Below, piece after piece: positions 11,711 to 21,156 of a DNA stretch of 37,778 bases (position 1 is the first letter of the stretch; every line of letters begins with the position of its first letter). The translations under genes and the position numbers were made by a program. Below the pieces are notes generated by a model. It made no database searches and was not told where the DNA came from. It saw only the letters and a list, made by a program, of their open reading frames with translations. Source of the stretch: Chara braunii (Eukaryota; Streptophyta; Charophyceae; Charales; Characeae); the NCBI GenBank assembly GCA_003427395.1, contig BFEA01000212.1, forward strand, positions 870,300-908,077, given 5' to 3'.

Positions 11711-14160
11711 AGTGGCCCGAGGATCAACAGTTGCAGTACTCCGCAGAACACCAGCGGCACATCCCAACGATTAGCAACCCTTGCACCAGTACATAGCAAC
11801 AGTGCTCAAAGATACCGCAGCAGCTGACACCCAAAACACCTACCCTGACAGTGGCGCTTACTTGTGTCACTCGTCCACTTGAAACCGCCGTGGACATCAG
11901 CAGTGACAACCGAAAGTATGTCTATATGGCAACCGCGCGGACTGTCACCATGCACAGGTATGTGCCCTCCAAACTGTTCACACTGATTCTCAGTGATGAC
12001 CCTTCCTGACGCCTCTAGCACAATGCTCTCAAATGCTGAAGGATGGAAAAGGCCTTGCTTTCTCAACAGCAATTGGCAAACAACAGCCGCAAGTTATCAC
12101 AGCAAGCGACATAGCGTAGCCAGAAAAAACTTGTAGTGTGAAAAGGCAATTTTCAGTAATACAGCAGCATTAACAGCCTGCTGAAAACGGTCAATGAGTG
12201 TCATAGCTCAGAATATAACGTTGCTTTATCTCGTTTCAACCTTTTGATGAGAACAGTAGCAGCCTTGCCCGGAAGCAAGTAGCAGTAACCTGTTATTTAC
12301 TGATCACACACCATCACCGCCTGAGCCCACAATGGCGGTGCTGGTGCTGAGCCTCAACAGCCCAAAACACCACTCCCTACCAATAGCATCTGAAGTCACG
12401 ACTCAGTAGACCTTGTTGAACTACTTGAGTATTCAGCCTCGGTATTACGGCCACTAGTATGACAGCGGGCATGAAAATAAGCAGGCAGCTCATGAACACA
12501 TTTGCAACAGCAGACTTGGTAAATACACGGCCTTTTCAAACGTCTCTCCACTAGTTAGCATCCCAATCAGCAGACCATGCCTGATAAACAACGCTCACCA
12601 CACCACCGGGCGATACGACCGAAGTCCCGACTATGAGCAACATGAAGGCAAGGACTGTGATCTAATGGAAAAGCATATCACGGGACAACTGACATACGTG
12701 ACTGTGTTCATGCCCCACACCCCCCCGAATATGCAAAAAAAAGGAGTGAACCTTCCGCTAGAATTCTGTCAGATGCGTCGTCAATCCGTATTGGGTCAGC
12801 AAACAGTTTTGCACAGCAGCTCGTCTTCGGAATGATCCGGTAGTGACCAGCACCGCCAGTTCTTCTAAGGTAAGTGCTTCCCCCTCACCCTCTTGCGTGC
12901 GCCCCTACTTCTTGCGGCTAGTTCCCCTCTTCTCCGGCCTATGTATCTGGCCGACACTTCGACCAGGCCAGATTCATGCTTTTGCCTCACCTTTTGTATG
13001 AAGGAAGCAACCACCTGGTTTCTGAGCTTCGACTTCAACTACAGTAGCGAAGATCAGAATCATGATGGCTATGGCAGTGATGGTAGGATCAGGGTAATGA
13101 CGACAACTATGGTGGAACAATGACAGTAATCATTAGAGGAGGGGATGGCTGTCCACCGATGTAGCAGCGAGAGATTCGATAAGACCCGCTTTTGTTTACC
13201 CTCTCCTTTCAATCCGGTGCATCCCCCCTCACCCTCCTGCGCGCATCACCGCAGGCACTCGTTGTTGAATATTACGAGATTGGTTGAAATGGCGAAGGCG
13301 ACTTATTACCATGAAGACCGCGGACACCAAGCTGATCTTGAATGCTGCCACCTCACCTACTACGGAGCAGACTACCTCCCTTACGAAGAAAAAGGCCTCC
13401 TTGATGATCGGATGATGATAATGGTAATGAATGGAGACGCGCTGTGCTCACTACCCCTCTCAATTGGATAAAATGAGAATGAACTTTCCCAAAAAATTGG
13501 GAAGATACATTATCATATTTTAACCGCGCAGCACCTGCTAGTTGAACCGGACCAAGCTCTTCCCAGATCCCAATTCTGACGTGACGAATGCGTTCAGAAT
13601 GATCCAAAACCCCCGTTTAGCATCCTTGTTTGTCAAAAACGGCCGTGGAATGGCAGAGTAAACTAATTTTTAATCTCGTTCACTCTTCTTCCCGACACCC
13701 TCCGCGCAGTCACATTCTCTTCTATCACCTTATACACACCTTCCCCCACCATTCTGACCTCACCAATAGATTCGCCCGGGGCTAAAACGTTGGAAACGAA
13801 TCTTCACTCGACTGTTCCCATCGAGGAACGGGCGTGAAGCACCTTCTTCACCCTTGTCATTTCCCTGTCTCCTTTGTCTTCGCGTATCTGGTCTGACTTT
13901 CGGCTAGATTCACGCACCTCCTTTTTGCCTGCTCTGTCTCCCTCTCACTCGCCTCCACCACTGCCTACCGCTCTCTTTCTCATCAGCCTCATTCCTTCCT
14001 TCGTTTTCTCCTTCCTACCTTTCTTTTCTTCTCTCTCTCCTCTTCTTTCTTGATTCTCCCGACATCTCCTTCTCCGTTGCTTCTTAGCGCAGTATTTTGC
14101 GCTGCTTAGCACGACGCAAATTCGACAGCTCAGGATACGCCAAGCAGAACTTCGCAAGGA
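11711..14160 (+). repeat. Non-coding block A of a diverged dispersed repeat family
   Basis: I see no gene in this stretch; its open frames lack recognisable domains. Parts align by eye with 30.4-31.4 kb. Near 13590 GTTCAGAATGATCCAAAACC matches GTTCGGAATGCCTCAAAATC at 30416. GATTCGCCCGGGGCTAAAAC near 13770 matches GATTCGCCCGGGGCAAAAAC near 31254, and CTTCCCGACACCCTCCGCGC matches CTTCTCGACACTCCCCACGC. A hairpin with arms CTTCAC/GTGAAG and GTTCC/GGAAC lies at 13802-13839. The segment near 13920-14080 is a pyrimidine-rich tract. Confidence 0.6.
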
Positions 14161-14790
14161 ACCAACTACTGGCCTGGTTCAACTGGGCTTTTCGGCCCTA
14201 TACCCAGGCCCAACTTCCTTTCACATGAAAGCTCCGCCGTGAGCCATATCGAGGGGGGGGGGCGGCTGCCAGCTGGTTCCACTAGTTTCCCGGCCCCCAT
14301 ACCACACGCCAGTGAACGATTTGCACGTCAGTATAGCTGCAGCCCTCATCATAGCGTCTCAGGCCCTCATAGGTGCCAAACTGCGTGCCAACCCCGATAC
14401 TACAAAGTGCGTCGTCCTATACAGGCAACATTGCAGTCGCGATCCCGCAATCCGGGCGCGTTCCCGTCTGTCTGGTCCAATGGGCATGCTCTCCGGCAGC
14501 AGACCACAGTTGGTAGATGGTGCACCTGCAGTCTGCAGGGAGTCCCTGCCACTCAGGTTTCTTCTGCCCTGTGGGCTATGCACCCACCGACTCTCGAATT
14601 CCCTTCGGGACAATTGCGCTACGCCTGTATGGACGTGTCTACGCGGCCAAACTCCCCACCTGACAGTGCTTGAATCAGGCAGGCCACGAGCACCCGCACC
14701 TTGGACCGAGGCAGGGGCAAAGTCCCAGCTCCACCTCACGAAATAAGTGAAATAATAATAAAAATAAAAATAAAAATAAAAGTAGTGGTA
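14161..14790 (+). repeat. Repeat fragment with A-rich tail, copy 1
   Basis: No gene. The part near 14510-14600 (GGTAGATGGTGCACCTGCAG and later GTGGGCTATGCACCCACCGA) recurs at 16030-16230. It ends in an AATAA/AAAAT-rich tail at about 14748-14780. A simple A-rich 3' tail is typical of non-LTR retrotransposons or SINEs, but no endonuclease or RT is visible, so the class is inferred only. Confidence 0.45.
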
Positions 14791-14881
14791 TTTCAGCTTG
14801 CGCCGCAAGCTCCCACTCACCCACCTTTATTCCAACAGCTCGTGGGTATACTAACCGGCTTACTTAGATGGTGATCACACA

Positions 14882-14990
14882 TGACTGTTTTTCAACCGTC
14901 TGCGGGTGTACCAACTGAGCTAAGCCCACGGGTGCTGGTCCCACAGGCCTGTTTTTCAACAGCCTGCGGGTGTACCAGCTGAGACAGCGT
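14882..14990 (-). repeat. tRNA-like hairpin repeat, two units
   Basis: Read on the minus strand, each unit has TAGCTCAGTTGGTACACCC, then a hairpin CCGCAGGC-TGTT/AACAG-GCCTGTGG around a GAAA loop. The unit at 14911-14922 contains TAGCTCAGTTGG, an exact match to the RNA polymerase III A-box of tRNA genes (TRGYNNANNNGG). There is no B-box and no complete cloverleaf, so this is not a functional tRNA gene. More units follow at 15582-15995. Confidence 0.75.
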
Positions 14991-15014
14991 AGGTGTAACG
15001 AGCGTGAGGCTGAG

Positions 15015-15090
15015 GGTGAGCCGAGGGAGATGAGAGAGAGGGAGAGAGAGGGAGAGAGTGAGAGCACACACACACACTCACTCACTCGAC
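15015..15090 (+). repeat. GA- and CA-rich simple sequence
   Basis: A GAGAGAGG-type tract runs directly into an ACACACAC and ACTC tract, shortly before the assembly gap. Such simple sequence may have caused the gap. Confidence 0.85.
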
Positions 15091-15159
15091 ACGACGGACT
15101 CGGACTGAGGGTCGGACGCAGACACAGTGGCAAGGCACAAAGTCGAAGTCTTGGATTCC

Positions 15160-15354
15160 NNNNNNNNNNNNNNNNNNNNNNNNNNNNNNNNNNNNNNNNN
15201 NNNNNNNNNNNNNNNNNNNNNNNNNNNNNNNNNNNNNNNNNNNNNNNNNNNNNNNNNNNNNNNNNNNNNNNNNNNNNNNNNNNNNNNNNNNNNNNNNNNN
15301 NNNNNNNNNNNNNNNNNNNNNNNNNNNNNNNNNNNNNNNNNNNNNNNNNNNNNN
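15160..15354. other. Assembly gap (195 N)
   Basis: This is a run of undetermined bases that interrupts the tandem repeat area. Any apparent reading frame across it is meaningless. Confidence 1.
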
Positions 15355-15581
15355 CGTACGGTACCAGGGGCATTTCTGCAAAGGCCCCGAGGGCAGAACT
15401 GAAAAATGCAGTATTTGAAAGTGGCGCCCGAATTGCAGCATGGCGCCAGTTGTCCAAAATCCTACGGTACCAAAAGGAGGGGTTTGGAAAAAGGGTGCCA
15501 GGCCGAAAATGGGATGCAGCCGAAACAGCAAAAGATAGATCAGGGATCGAGCCCTGGCGAAGTCCGTAACAGTAGGTACTG

Positions 15582-15995
15582 AGCCCACAGCACTGTTTTC
15601 AACAGCCTGCGGGTGCTAGTTTGTAGGTGTACCGTTTGAGCTAGGTCAGTTGGTGCTTGTCCCACATGCCTATTCTCAACAGTTTGCGGGTGTACCAACT
15701 GAGCTAGGCCCACCAACACTGATCCCACAGGCCCGTTTTCCAACAATCTGTGGGTGGACCAACTGAGCTAGGCTCAGCGGCATCAGTCCCATTAGACTGT
15801 TTTTCAACAGCCTACAGGCGTACCGACCGAGCTACTGCAGGTACAGATCCCGCAGCAGTCCCATTAGACTGTTTTTCAACAGTCCGCAGGTGTACCACCA
15901 GAGCTAGGTCCACAACTGCCGTTCCCACAGGCCTAGTTCTCAACAGTCTGCAGGTGTAACAACCAGGTTTGGCCCTAGTGGCATCGGTCCCACAG
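15582..15995 (-). repeat. Tandem array of about 64-bp tRNA-like hairpin units
   Basis: About six and a half units begin with CCCACAG or CCCATTAG at 15582, 15661, 15724, 15789, 15861, 15926 and 15990 (plus-strand view). Each has an inverted repeat around TTTTC, then GTGTACCAACTGAGCTAGGCC. On the minus strand the last block is an A-box; 15695-15706 and 15759-15770 match TRGYNNANNNGG exactly and other units are degenerate. Spacing is about 64 bp between the two exact boxes. The array is the continuation of 14882-14990, split by unrelated sequence and the N gap. Confidence 0.8.
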
Positions 15996-16024
15996 GACTG
16001 TTCACACTCATTCTTCTCACAACA

Positions 16025-16640
16025 ATTCGTGGTTGGCAGATGGTGCGACTGCAGTGTGCCCGCACCAGGGCTCCCTCTGGCTGTGACTTACCTAGGCACA
16101 GTTCACCCTTTTTCGGGCCACGACGGCATGCTCTTACATCAGCCTCCCACAGCAGATCGCGTTTGGCGAGTGGTGCACTTGCAAAGTGCCCCCGCCACTC
16201 GGGTTTCTTCCGCTCCGTGGGCTATGGACCCACCGACTCGCACACACGTTGGCCCGATCTGTTCGAGCACCAAGACGGGTAGGATAGAGGAACCTTGTCA
16301 GTACCCTGAATACGCAGAACCCCGAACGCCACCACTAAAAGAGGTGTGCGCTCAAGGTCCTAGAATGTTGTGACGGCCACCGGCGCGGGTCCTTTGTCGT
16401 TCCCTGGTGCAATGTTGGTCACTACAGCTCGTGCTGGCACGCACCCCTGCGTTCAAGGTCAACGAAGGGGCGACAAAGTCGCTCTCCGCCCCTGTTTTTC
16501 ATCTTTCTTTGCGGTACTTCTTCGCCGTCGGTCCCGGACCCAGTTTCCGGCCTGGTCGACAGACGGGAAAATGGAGAAAAATAAAAATAAATAAAAATAA
16601 ACCAATAGAAATAAAAATAGTAGAATTGAAGAGGACGATG
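16025..16640 (+). repeat. Repeat fragment with A-rich tail, copy 2
   Basis: GGCGAGTGGTGCACTTGCAA and GTGGGCTATGGACCCACCGA near 16165-16235 match the fragment at 14510-14600. An A-rich tail of AAAAATAAAAATAAAT type lies at 16575-16620. The shared body and shared tail type suggest two insertions of one non-autonomous element. No coding sequence is seen. Confidence 0.5.
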
Positions 16641-16855
16641 ACCTGCCGACGCCCTCCTGGTCTTGCCAGTCGAACCCAGGCTTGGGCCCGTCCGGAAAAA
16701 AACAAGTGGGATAGTCCCTTGAGACCCTCGACCCCTCAGTCGCCGCCTGTCGGGCTTCTTTGCTCCGTTGCCGCTTGCTGACCTTGAACCCCAAACCTGT
16801 CACTGAAAGTCCAGTACCGTAATCATTAGAACTAGGCCGAAGGCTAAGCTAGGTA
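16640..16855 (-). repeat. Possible tRNA-derived SINE head
   Basis: On the minus strand, reading from 16850, there is GGCCTAGTTCTAATGATTAC, then ACTGGACTTTCAGTGACAG, then GGGGTTCAAGGTC. This has the order and spacing of a tRNA D-arm, anticodon arm and T-arm region. The A- and B-box matches are imperfect, so this is a weak call. Confidence 0.3.
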
Positions 16856-17481
16856 GGCGTGAACCTGCGTTGCTTGGTCCTACTTGCACAAACCAGGCCT
16901 CCGCCTTGGTCTACCGGCCAACCTCCTGGCCATTATAAGATGACAAGACGTCGTCCGCGCCTAGGATCGTAGCTATTCTGGTATCCTGGTCGTCAGGCGC
17001 TCGACATATTTTGCCAAACTTTTGACTATCCCCCATACTAGGTTTGTCAACGCTGCGCCTTTCGACGCGTCGTCCAACATAAATTTCACGCCTATGCGCA
17101 AGGTGAAGTTTTTATCCTCTTCGCGCTGGGTCCTGCCAGAGGCCGAACTAGTTGCGAAGTAAATCTAGTCTTTATAAAATAAAAGAAAAATATAATCAAT
17201 AAAAAAAATTACAGAAGAGAGAGTAACCGGCCATACGGCTTTGGCGCCATTTCGCCAACCTAGCATTGCCGATGACTAACGGCCACCTCATAGTGCAACG
17301 CAATAAAGCGTGCCCCACATACTCTCTAATTCGGTCGTATTTGACTCGGAGTCTCGCCAAGAGCGAGGTTGCCGAGGTAAGCGCCCTGATGGGGTCATCA
17401 GCGCGTTTCATTGATCAAGGACGCACCCAGTGCGACCTTTGAAAAGGACGGCAAATACCCTTGTAAGGGTGTTTGCCAACA
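16856..17481. other. Intergenic stretch without recognisable gene
   Basis: I see no gene here. There is an A-rich patch near 17175-17215. An inverted repeat GGCAAATACCCTT/AAGGGTGTTTGCC at 17449-17476 sits just outside the left end of the inverted LTR element. Confidence 0.6.
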
Positions 17482-17898
17482 TGAGGTTCTCCCTGCTTCG
17501 CCTGTGTTGCTGGAAGAGCCTAGAAAGCTCAGGAATTATTTCTGATTCTCACGAGTATGGAGGATGTAACCAACTGGCGCATGGAAACTGTCTGGCACCC
17601 ATGAAACTTTGCCAAAATTGGCAAACTCAGGCCATATTGAAATTCAAGGGCCCGCCTTCACTTAGGGTGGGCTCATGCTTGTTGAAAGGGCCCTGCAGGG
17701 CCGCATGTAGAGGAGCAAACTTGTAACAAGGCCTCGTCGAAGATCCATGCCCACATAGGGATTCCAACAGGCTCTGCTTGGGCCCCTCAGCCTGGTATCG
17801 TAGCCCTATAAACAGGCGTTGGCACATATTTGCAGGCCCGCCTTCACTTAGGGGAGATGCGACACTTTCAGACACTGCCGAGGGACTAAATCCTCGCA
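17482..17898 (-). repeat. LTR of Gag-only element, left arm
   Basis: Read on the minus strand, the LTR starts TGCGAGGATTTAGTCCC at 17898, directly after the polypurine tract GCTAAGGGGGAAGG (17901-17914), and ends GGAGAACCTCA at 17482. This gives 417 bp with TG...CA ends. It contains a TATA-like TTTATAGGG near 17800. The right arm carries the same 417-bp LTR in the other orientation at 19307-19723. Confidence 0.85.
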
Positions 17899-17959
17899 TA
17901 CCTTCCCCCTTAGCTTCGAAAGTCCCATGAGAAAGCCTTTTGTTCACTCCATCTGTTAC

Positions 17960-18357
17960 TCAACTCAAACTTGTTAGCTTGCTCAGATTTGCTGATGTAA
18001 TTGCAAGCCTTCTCGCTGGTTTGAACGCTACCACCTCCCTACTCAAAGTATCGTAGGTCATGGTAGACTCTCTACTCTTCTCGAAGAAGTGCCCGCGCAA
18101 AGGCTCGGGCATGGCACGATAAAACAAGTGGACCAGCTGGGTCTCAGTGACCCCATGGCCAGGGACAACTACCAATTCATCCATGACACCCTTGAGTGCC
18201 CTAGCGCTCCTCCATTGGCGGGAATGAATAGTCTGCAGCTTGTCAAAGGCTCTAACACTTGGCGTGACATCTGCAAACCTCTCGCGCCCTTTGTTCTTTT
18301 ATAGCCTTCAATTCTTTCGCAGCTTTGCTTATCTCCTCCATTCTCTTGTTCTTCTCC
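17960..18357 (-). pseudogene. Gag fragment, left arm of inverted duplication
   Basis: On the minus strand a short N-terminal coiled-coil piece (MEEISKAAKELKAIKEQRAR, from about 18345) is joined by a deletion to a C-terminal Gag piece, VRAFDKLQTIHSRQ onward to a stop at 17960. The piece contains MDELVVVPGHGVTE, LVHLFYRAMPEPLRGHFF and MTYDTLSREVVAF. The block FYRAMPEPLRG is the counterpart of YSRALPEPIRG in the Gag at 37190. The roughly 370-bp middle part of gag present in the right arm is missing. No pol follows; the LTR comes directly after, so the parent was a non-autonomous, Gag-only element. Confidence 0.8.
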
Positions 18358-18438
18358 TTCCACTCCAGGGAGAAGAAGAAGAGAATGGAGGAGATAAGCA
18401 AAGCTGCGGAAAAATTGAAGGCTATAAAAGAACAAAGG
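18289..18438. repeat. Near-perfect 70-bp palindrome at the centre of the inverted duplication
   Basis: 18289-18357 is the reverse complement of about 18369-18438 with only a few mismatches (for example CTTGTTCTTC against GAAGAAGAAG), separated by an 11-base spacer. Both arms encode the same Gag coiled coil, one on each strand. Such a stem is expected to extrude as a cruciform or snap back when single-stranded. Confidence 0.9.
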
Positions 18439-19030
18439 GCGCGGATGGAGGCGCAAGCAGATATACAGGGGAAGATGGAGGTGATGTCAAGGAATATTGA
18501 GCTCCTGGCTAAAGCATGGGATGAGCAGTATCAGTTCACTAGGAGCCAGGATATAGCCTTGCGATCAATTCGATTGGGATTTAGAGAGTTTGCGCGTGAC
18601 ATGATGATGCACATGGGCTCAGAAGCAACGGCGAGGCTAGAGAACATAGAGCGACTCTGCACGGACGCCATAGAAGGCGCAAAACTCGTTGCTCCAAGGG
18701 AGGAGGAAGCTCGTCCCCGCAGAGAGCCAGTCAAGGTAAAGTTCCTTGACTCTTACAGTGGGAAGGAGGAGGAGAACTTCGATAATTGGGAGGTGAATGT
18801 GAACTCCTACGTACACCTGCAAAAGATAGAGCCTTTGACAAGCTGCAGACCATTAATTCCCACCAATGAAGGAGCGCCAGGGCACTTAAGGGTGTCATGG
18901 ATGAATTGGTAGCTGTCCCTGGCCATGGGGTCACTGAGACCCAGCTGGTCCAATTGTTTTATCGTGCCATGCGCGAGCCTTTGCGAGGGCAAGTCTACCA
19001 TGACCTACGATACTTAGGGAAGTGGTAGCG
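18369..19030 (+). pseudogene. Gag fragment, right arm of inverted duplication
   Basis: The frame reads MEEISKAAEKLKAIKEQRAR, a charged coiled coil, then RNIELLAKAWDEQYQF, FREFARDMMMHMGSEATARL and VKVKFLDSYSGKEEENFDNW. The last part resembles the entry to the retrotransposon Gag core. An internal deletion near 18832 then breaks the frame, and the C-terminal piece (MDELVAVPGHGVTETQLVQ, FYRAMREPLRGQ) continues in another frame. Compared with the left arm it lacks about 24 bases encoding HFFEKSRES and has further small losses. No protease, RT or integrase follows before the LTR. Confidence 0.8.
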
Positions 19031-19073
19031 TTCAAACCAGCGAGAAGGCTTGCAATTACATCAGCGAATCTGA

Positions 19074-19371
19074 GCAAGCTAACAAGTTTGAGTTGAGTAA
19101 GAGATGGAGTGAACAAAAGGCTTTCTCACGGGACTTTCGAAGCTAAGGGGGAAGGTATGCGAAGATTTAGTCCCTCGGCGGTGTCTGAAAGTGCCATGCC
19201 TGCCCTAAGTGAAGGCGGGCCTGCAAGCTAACAAGTTTGAGTTGAGTAACAGATGGAGTGAACAAAAGGCTTTCTCACGGGACTTTCGAAGCTAAGGGGG
19301 AAGGTATGCAAAGATTTAGTCCCTCGGCAGTGTCTGAAGTTGTCGTGCCTGCCCTAATTGAAGGCGGGCTT
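19074..19371 (+). repeat. 149-bp tandem duplication across gag end, polypurine tract and LTR start
   Basis: Copy 1 (19074-19222) and copy 2 (19223-19371) each hold GCAAGCTAACAAGTTTGAG, the polypurine tract GCTAAGGGGGAAGG, and the first about 65 bases of the LTR up to GAAGGCGGGC. The junction shares GCAAG, which suggests slippage or short-homology recombination. The left arm has only one copy, so the duplication happened after the arms formed or on one parent only. Confidence 0.9.
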
Positions 19372-19723
19372 GCAAATATGTGCCAATGCCTATTTATAGG
19401 GCTATGATACCAGGCTGAGGGGCCCAAGCAGAGGTTGTTGGAATCCCTATGTGGGCATGGATCTTCGACGAGGCCTTGTTACAAGTTTGCTCCTCTACAT
19501 GCGGCCCTGCAGGGCCCTTTCAGCAAGCATGAGCCCACCCTAAGTGAAGGCGGGCCCTTGAATTTCAATATGGCCTGAGTTTGTCAATTTTGGCAAAGTT
19601 TCGTCGGCGCCAGACAGTTTCCATGCGCCAGTTGGTTTCATCCTCCATACTCGCGAGAACCAGAAATAATTCATGAGCTTTCTAGGCTCTTCCAACAGCA
19701 CAGGCGAAGCAGGGAGAACCTCA
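19307..19723 (+). repeat. LTR of Gag-only element, right arm
   Basis: This 417-bp LTR starts TGCAAAGATTTAGTCCC and ends GGAGAACCTCA, and mirrors 17482-17898. It has a TATTTATAGGG box at 19391-19401. Arms differ by scattered substitutions (for example CCTAATTGAAGGCGGGCTTG here against CCTAAGTGAAGGCGGGCCTG), so the duplication is not recent. Confidence 0.85.
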
Positions 19724-20221
19724 CATTTTCTTCTCGGTGGTTGGGCGTGCCTAACCAATCTGGTCCCAGGTGTGGCGGACCCACCAGGTGTGGTGCTCCG
19801 CCTGGGATAGAGATGGAGATGGAGGATGAAGGGGGAGCGAGATGGCACAACGCAGCTCCCACGCTGGATTCCAACGCACATACTCCAAAATGTGCCAATG
19901 TAGAATGATCTCAAAAACAGACAACAGTTGGGGTATACCCCAGCAGACTGATTGGACTGGACTGGACTACCCCGAATACAACACAGGCTTGTGAAAACAG
20001 GCCAAGGGGCTGGTCTCACAGGCCAACCAGAGGTCCGCTACACGATCCTCGGCCTGTGATGGATCGCCTGCATACAAGCACGCTTCCGCCAAGAAGCGGA
20101 ACTCTACCAAAGAAATAGAAAACCCGAGTAGTCTAGGATGCGGAGCAAGCTCCATGTTGAGTCCATGCGATGCAACCTAGGATAGAAAATGTCACAAAAA
20201 CAGCAATGTCACAGCTAACAG
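19724..20221. other. Stretch without recognisable gene
   Basis: I see no supported gene here. Short open frames on the minus strand have no recognisable domain. This sits between the right LTR and the far 3' flank of element 3. Confidence 0.6.
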
Positions 20222-20409
20222 CCTAAGTGAGAGCAAAAGCAACTAACTACGATACATGTCCTAAGAAAGCAGAAAGTAATGACAGCTAGATCCTAGAATG
20301 TTGGAGGCAGTAGCCTTAGTCTGGAAACAGTTGACTAGTGTATAAGTCCTAAGAATAGCAAAAGCATAAACAACTAAATCCTAGAAATGTTAGAGGCAGT
20401 AGCCTCAGT
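20222..20409 (+). repeat. 88-bp tandem duplication
   Basis: GTCCTAAGAAAGCAGAAAG at 20258 and GTCCTAAGAATAGCAAAAG at 20346, and TCCTAGAATGTTGGAGGCAG at 20291 and TCCTAGAAATGTTAGAGGCA at 20379, show a period of 88 bp. Copies are diverged by several substitutions and indels. Confidence 0.85.
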
Positions 20410-21156
20410 CTGAGAGCAGCAAAGCAATGACAAGATAACCATATGTCACAAGAGAAGTGTGTCGCAAACCACAGGGTGGGATGGTCTATGAGGGTGGCGA
20501 ATGCAGCCTAGGGGTCGCTAACTCCTAAGGGCATCCACACAAAATGACAGGGAGACACATGTCATCAGGCTCAATGAGGGTAGGGAACTGGGAGCGAACA
20601 GAACCAACGACCCTAACAGGTAGACCGTCAGGGCAAGTAATGCTCGACTAAAGGGGTGACCGCTATGGTGGGTTGACCATGCAAGGGAACAAGGGAGCCT
20701 GGTATACTGGGTGCACCTAGATGAAGCATGCGAGGCTGCATAACTAGGGCGTGAGGGTCGGCCGAGGGTAGAAAAAGTGATGGGTAAGGGAATCATGCAA
20801 ATGACTCCTAAGGTGGGGGAAGTCGGAGGTGGATCTGTAAGATGGGAAGCCAAGGCAACGCTACGGTCCCGATGCCTATGCGTATACCAAGGGAGAGCCC
20901 AACTCAGAGGAACCCAGCGAAGGGAGACCATCATGCGACACAACCAGGGTACTGTATAGGGTAAAGTGGTAACAGAGTGACGACGTCTGAAGTAGGCAGA
21001 GTTGATCGTGACGAAGTCCATGAAGCTGCCGACGACGTCCATGATGAGAACTCTAGAATGTTGTCGAGGAAGAGCCGAAACGTCGACGAGGTGAAGTGGC
21101 AAAACTGGAGTGGATGGAGTACTGAGAAGTCAAAGATGTGGGAAGATAAGTCAGTG
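20410..21156 (-). other. 3' flank of element 3, probable LTR or untranslated part
   Basis: This lies directly downstream, on the minus strand, of the element 3 pol stop. A 194-codon minus-strand frame (21102-20518) is open but rich in Ser, Pro and Leu, with no domain I recognise. I treat it as non-coding 3' element sequence. No polypurine tract or clear TG start is visible. Confidence 0.4.

Noticed and set aside
14864-15588. Open frames of up to 199 codons on both strands across the N run
   Set aside because: They are open only because the 195 undetermined bases contain no stop; the flanks are tandem repeats.
14882-15995. Functional tRNA genes
   Set aside because: Only the D-arm/A-box part and one hairpin are present; there is no B-box, T-arm or acceptor stem.
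20518-21102. A 194-codon minus-strand open frame
   Set aside because: No recognisable domain, composition rich in Ser/Pro/Leu, and it lies where the 3' untranslated part or LTR of element 3 is expected.
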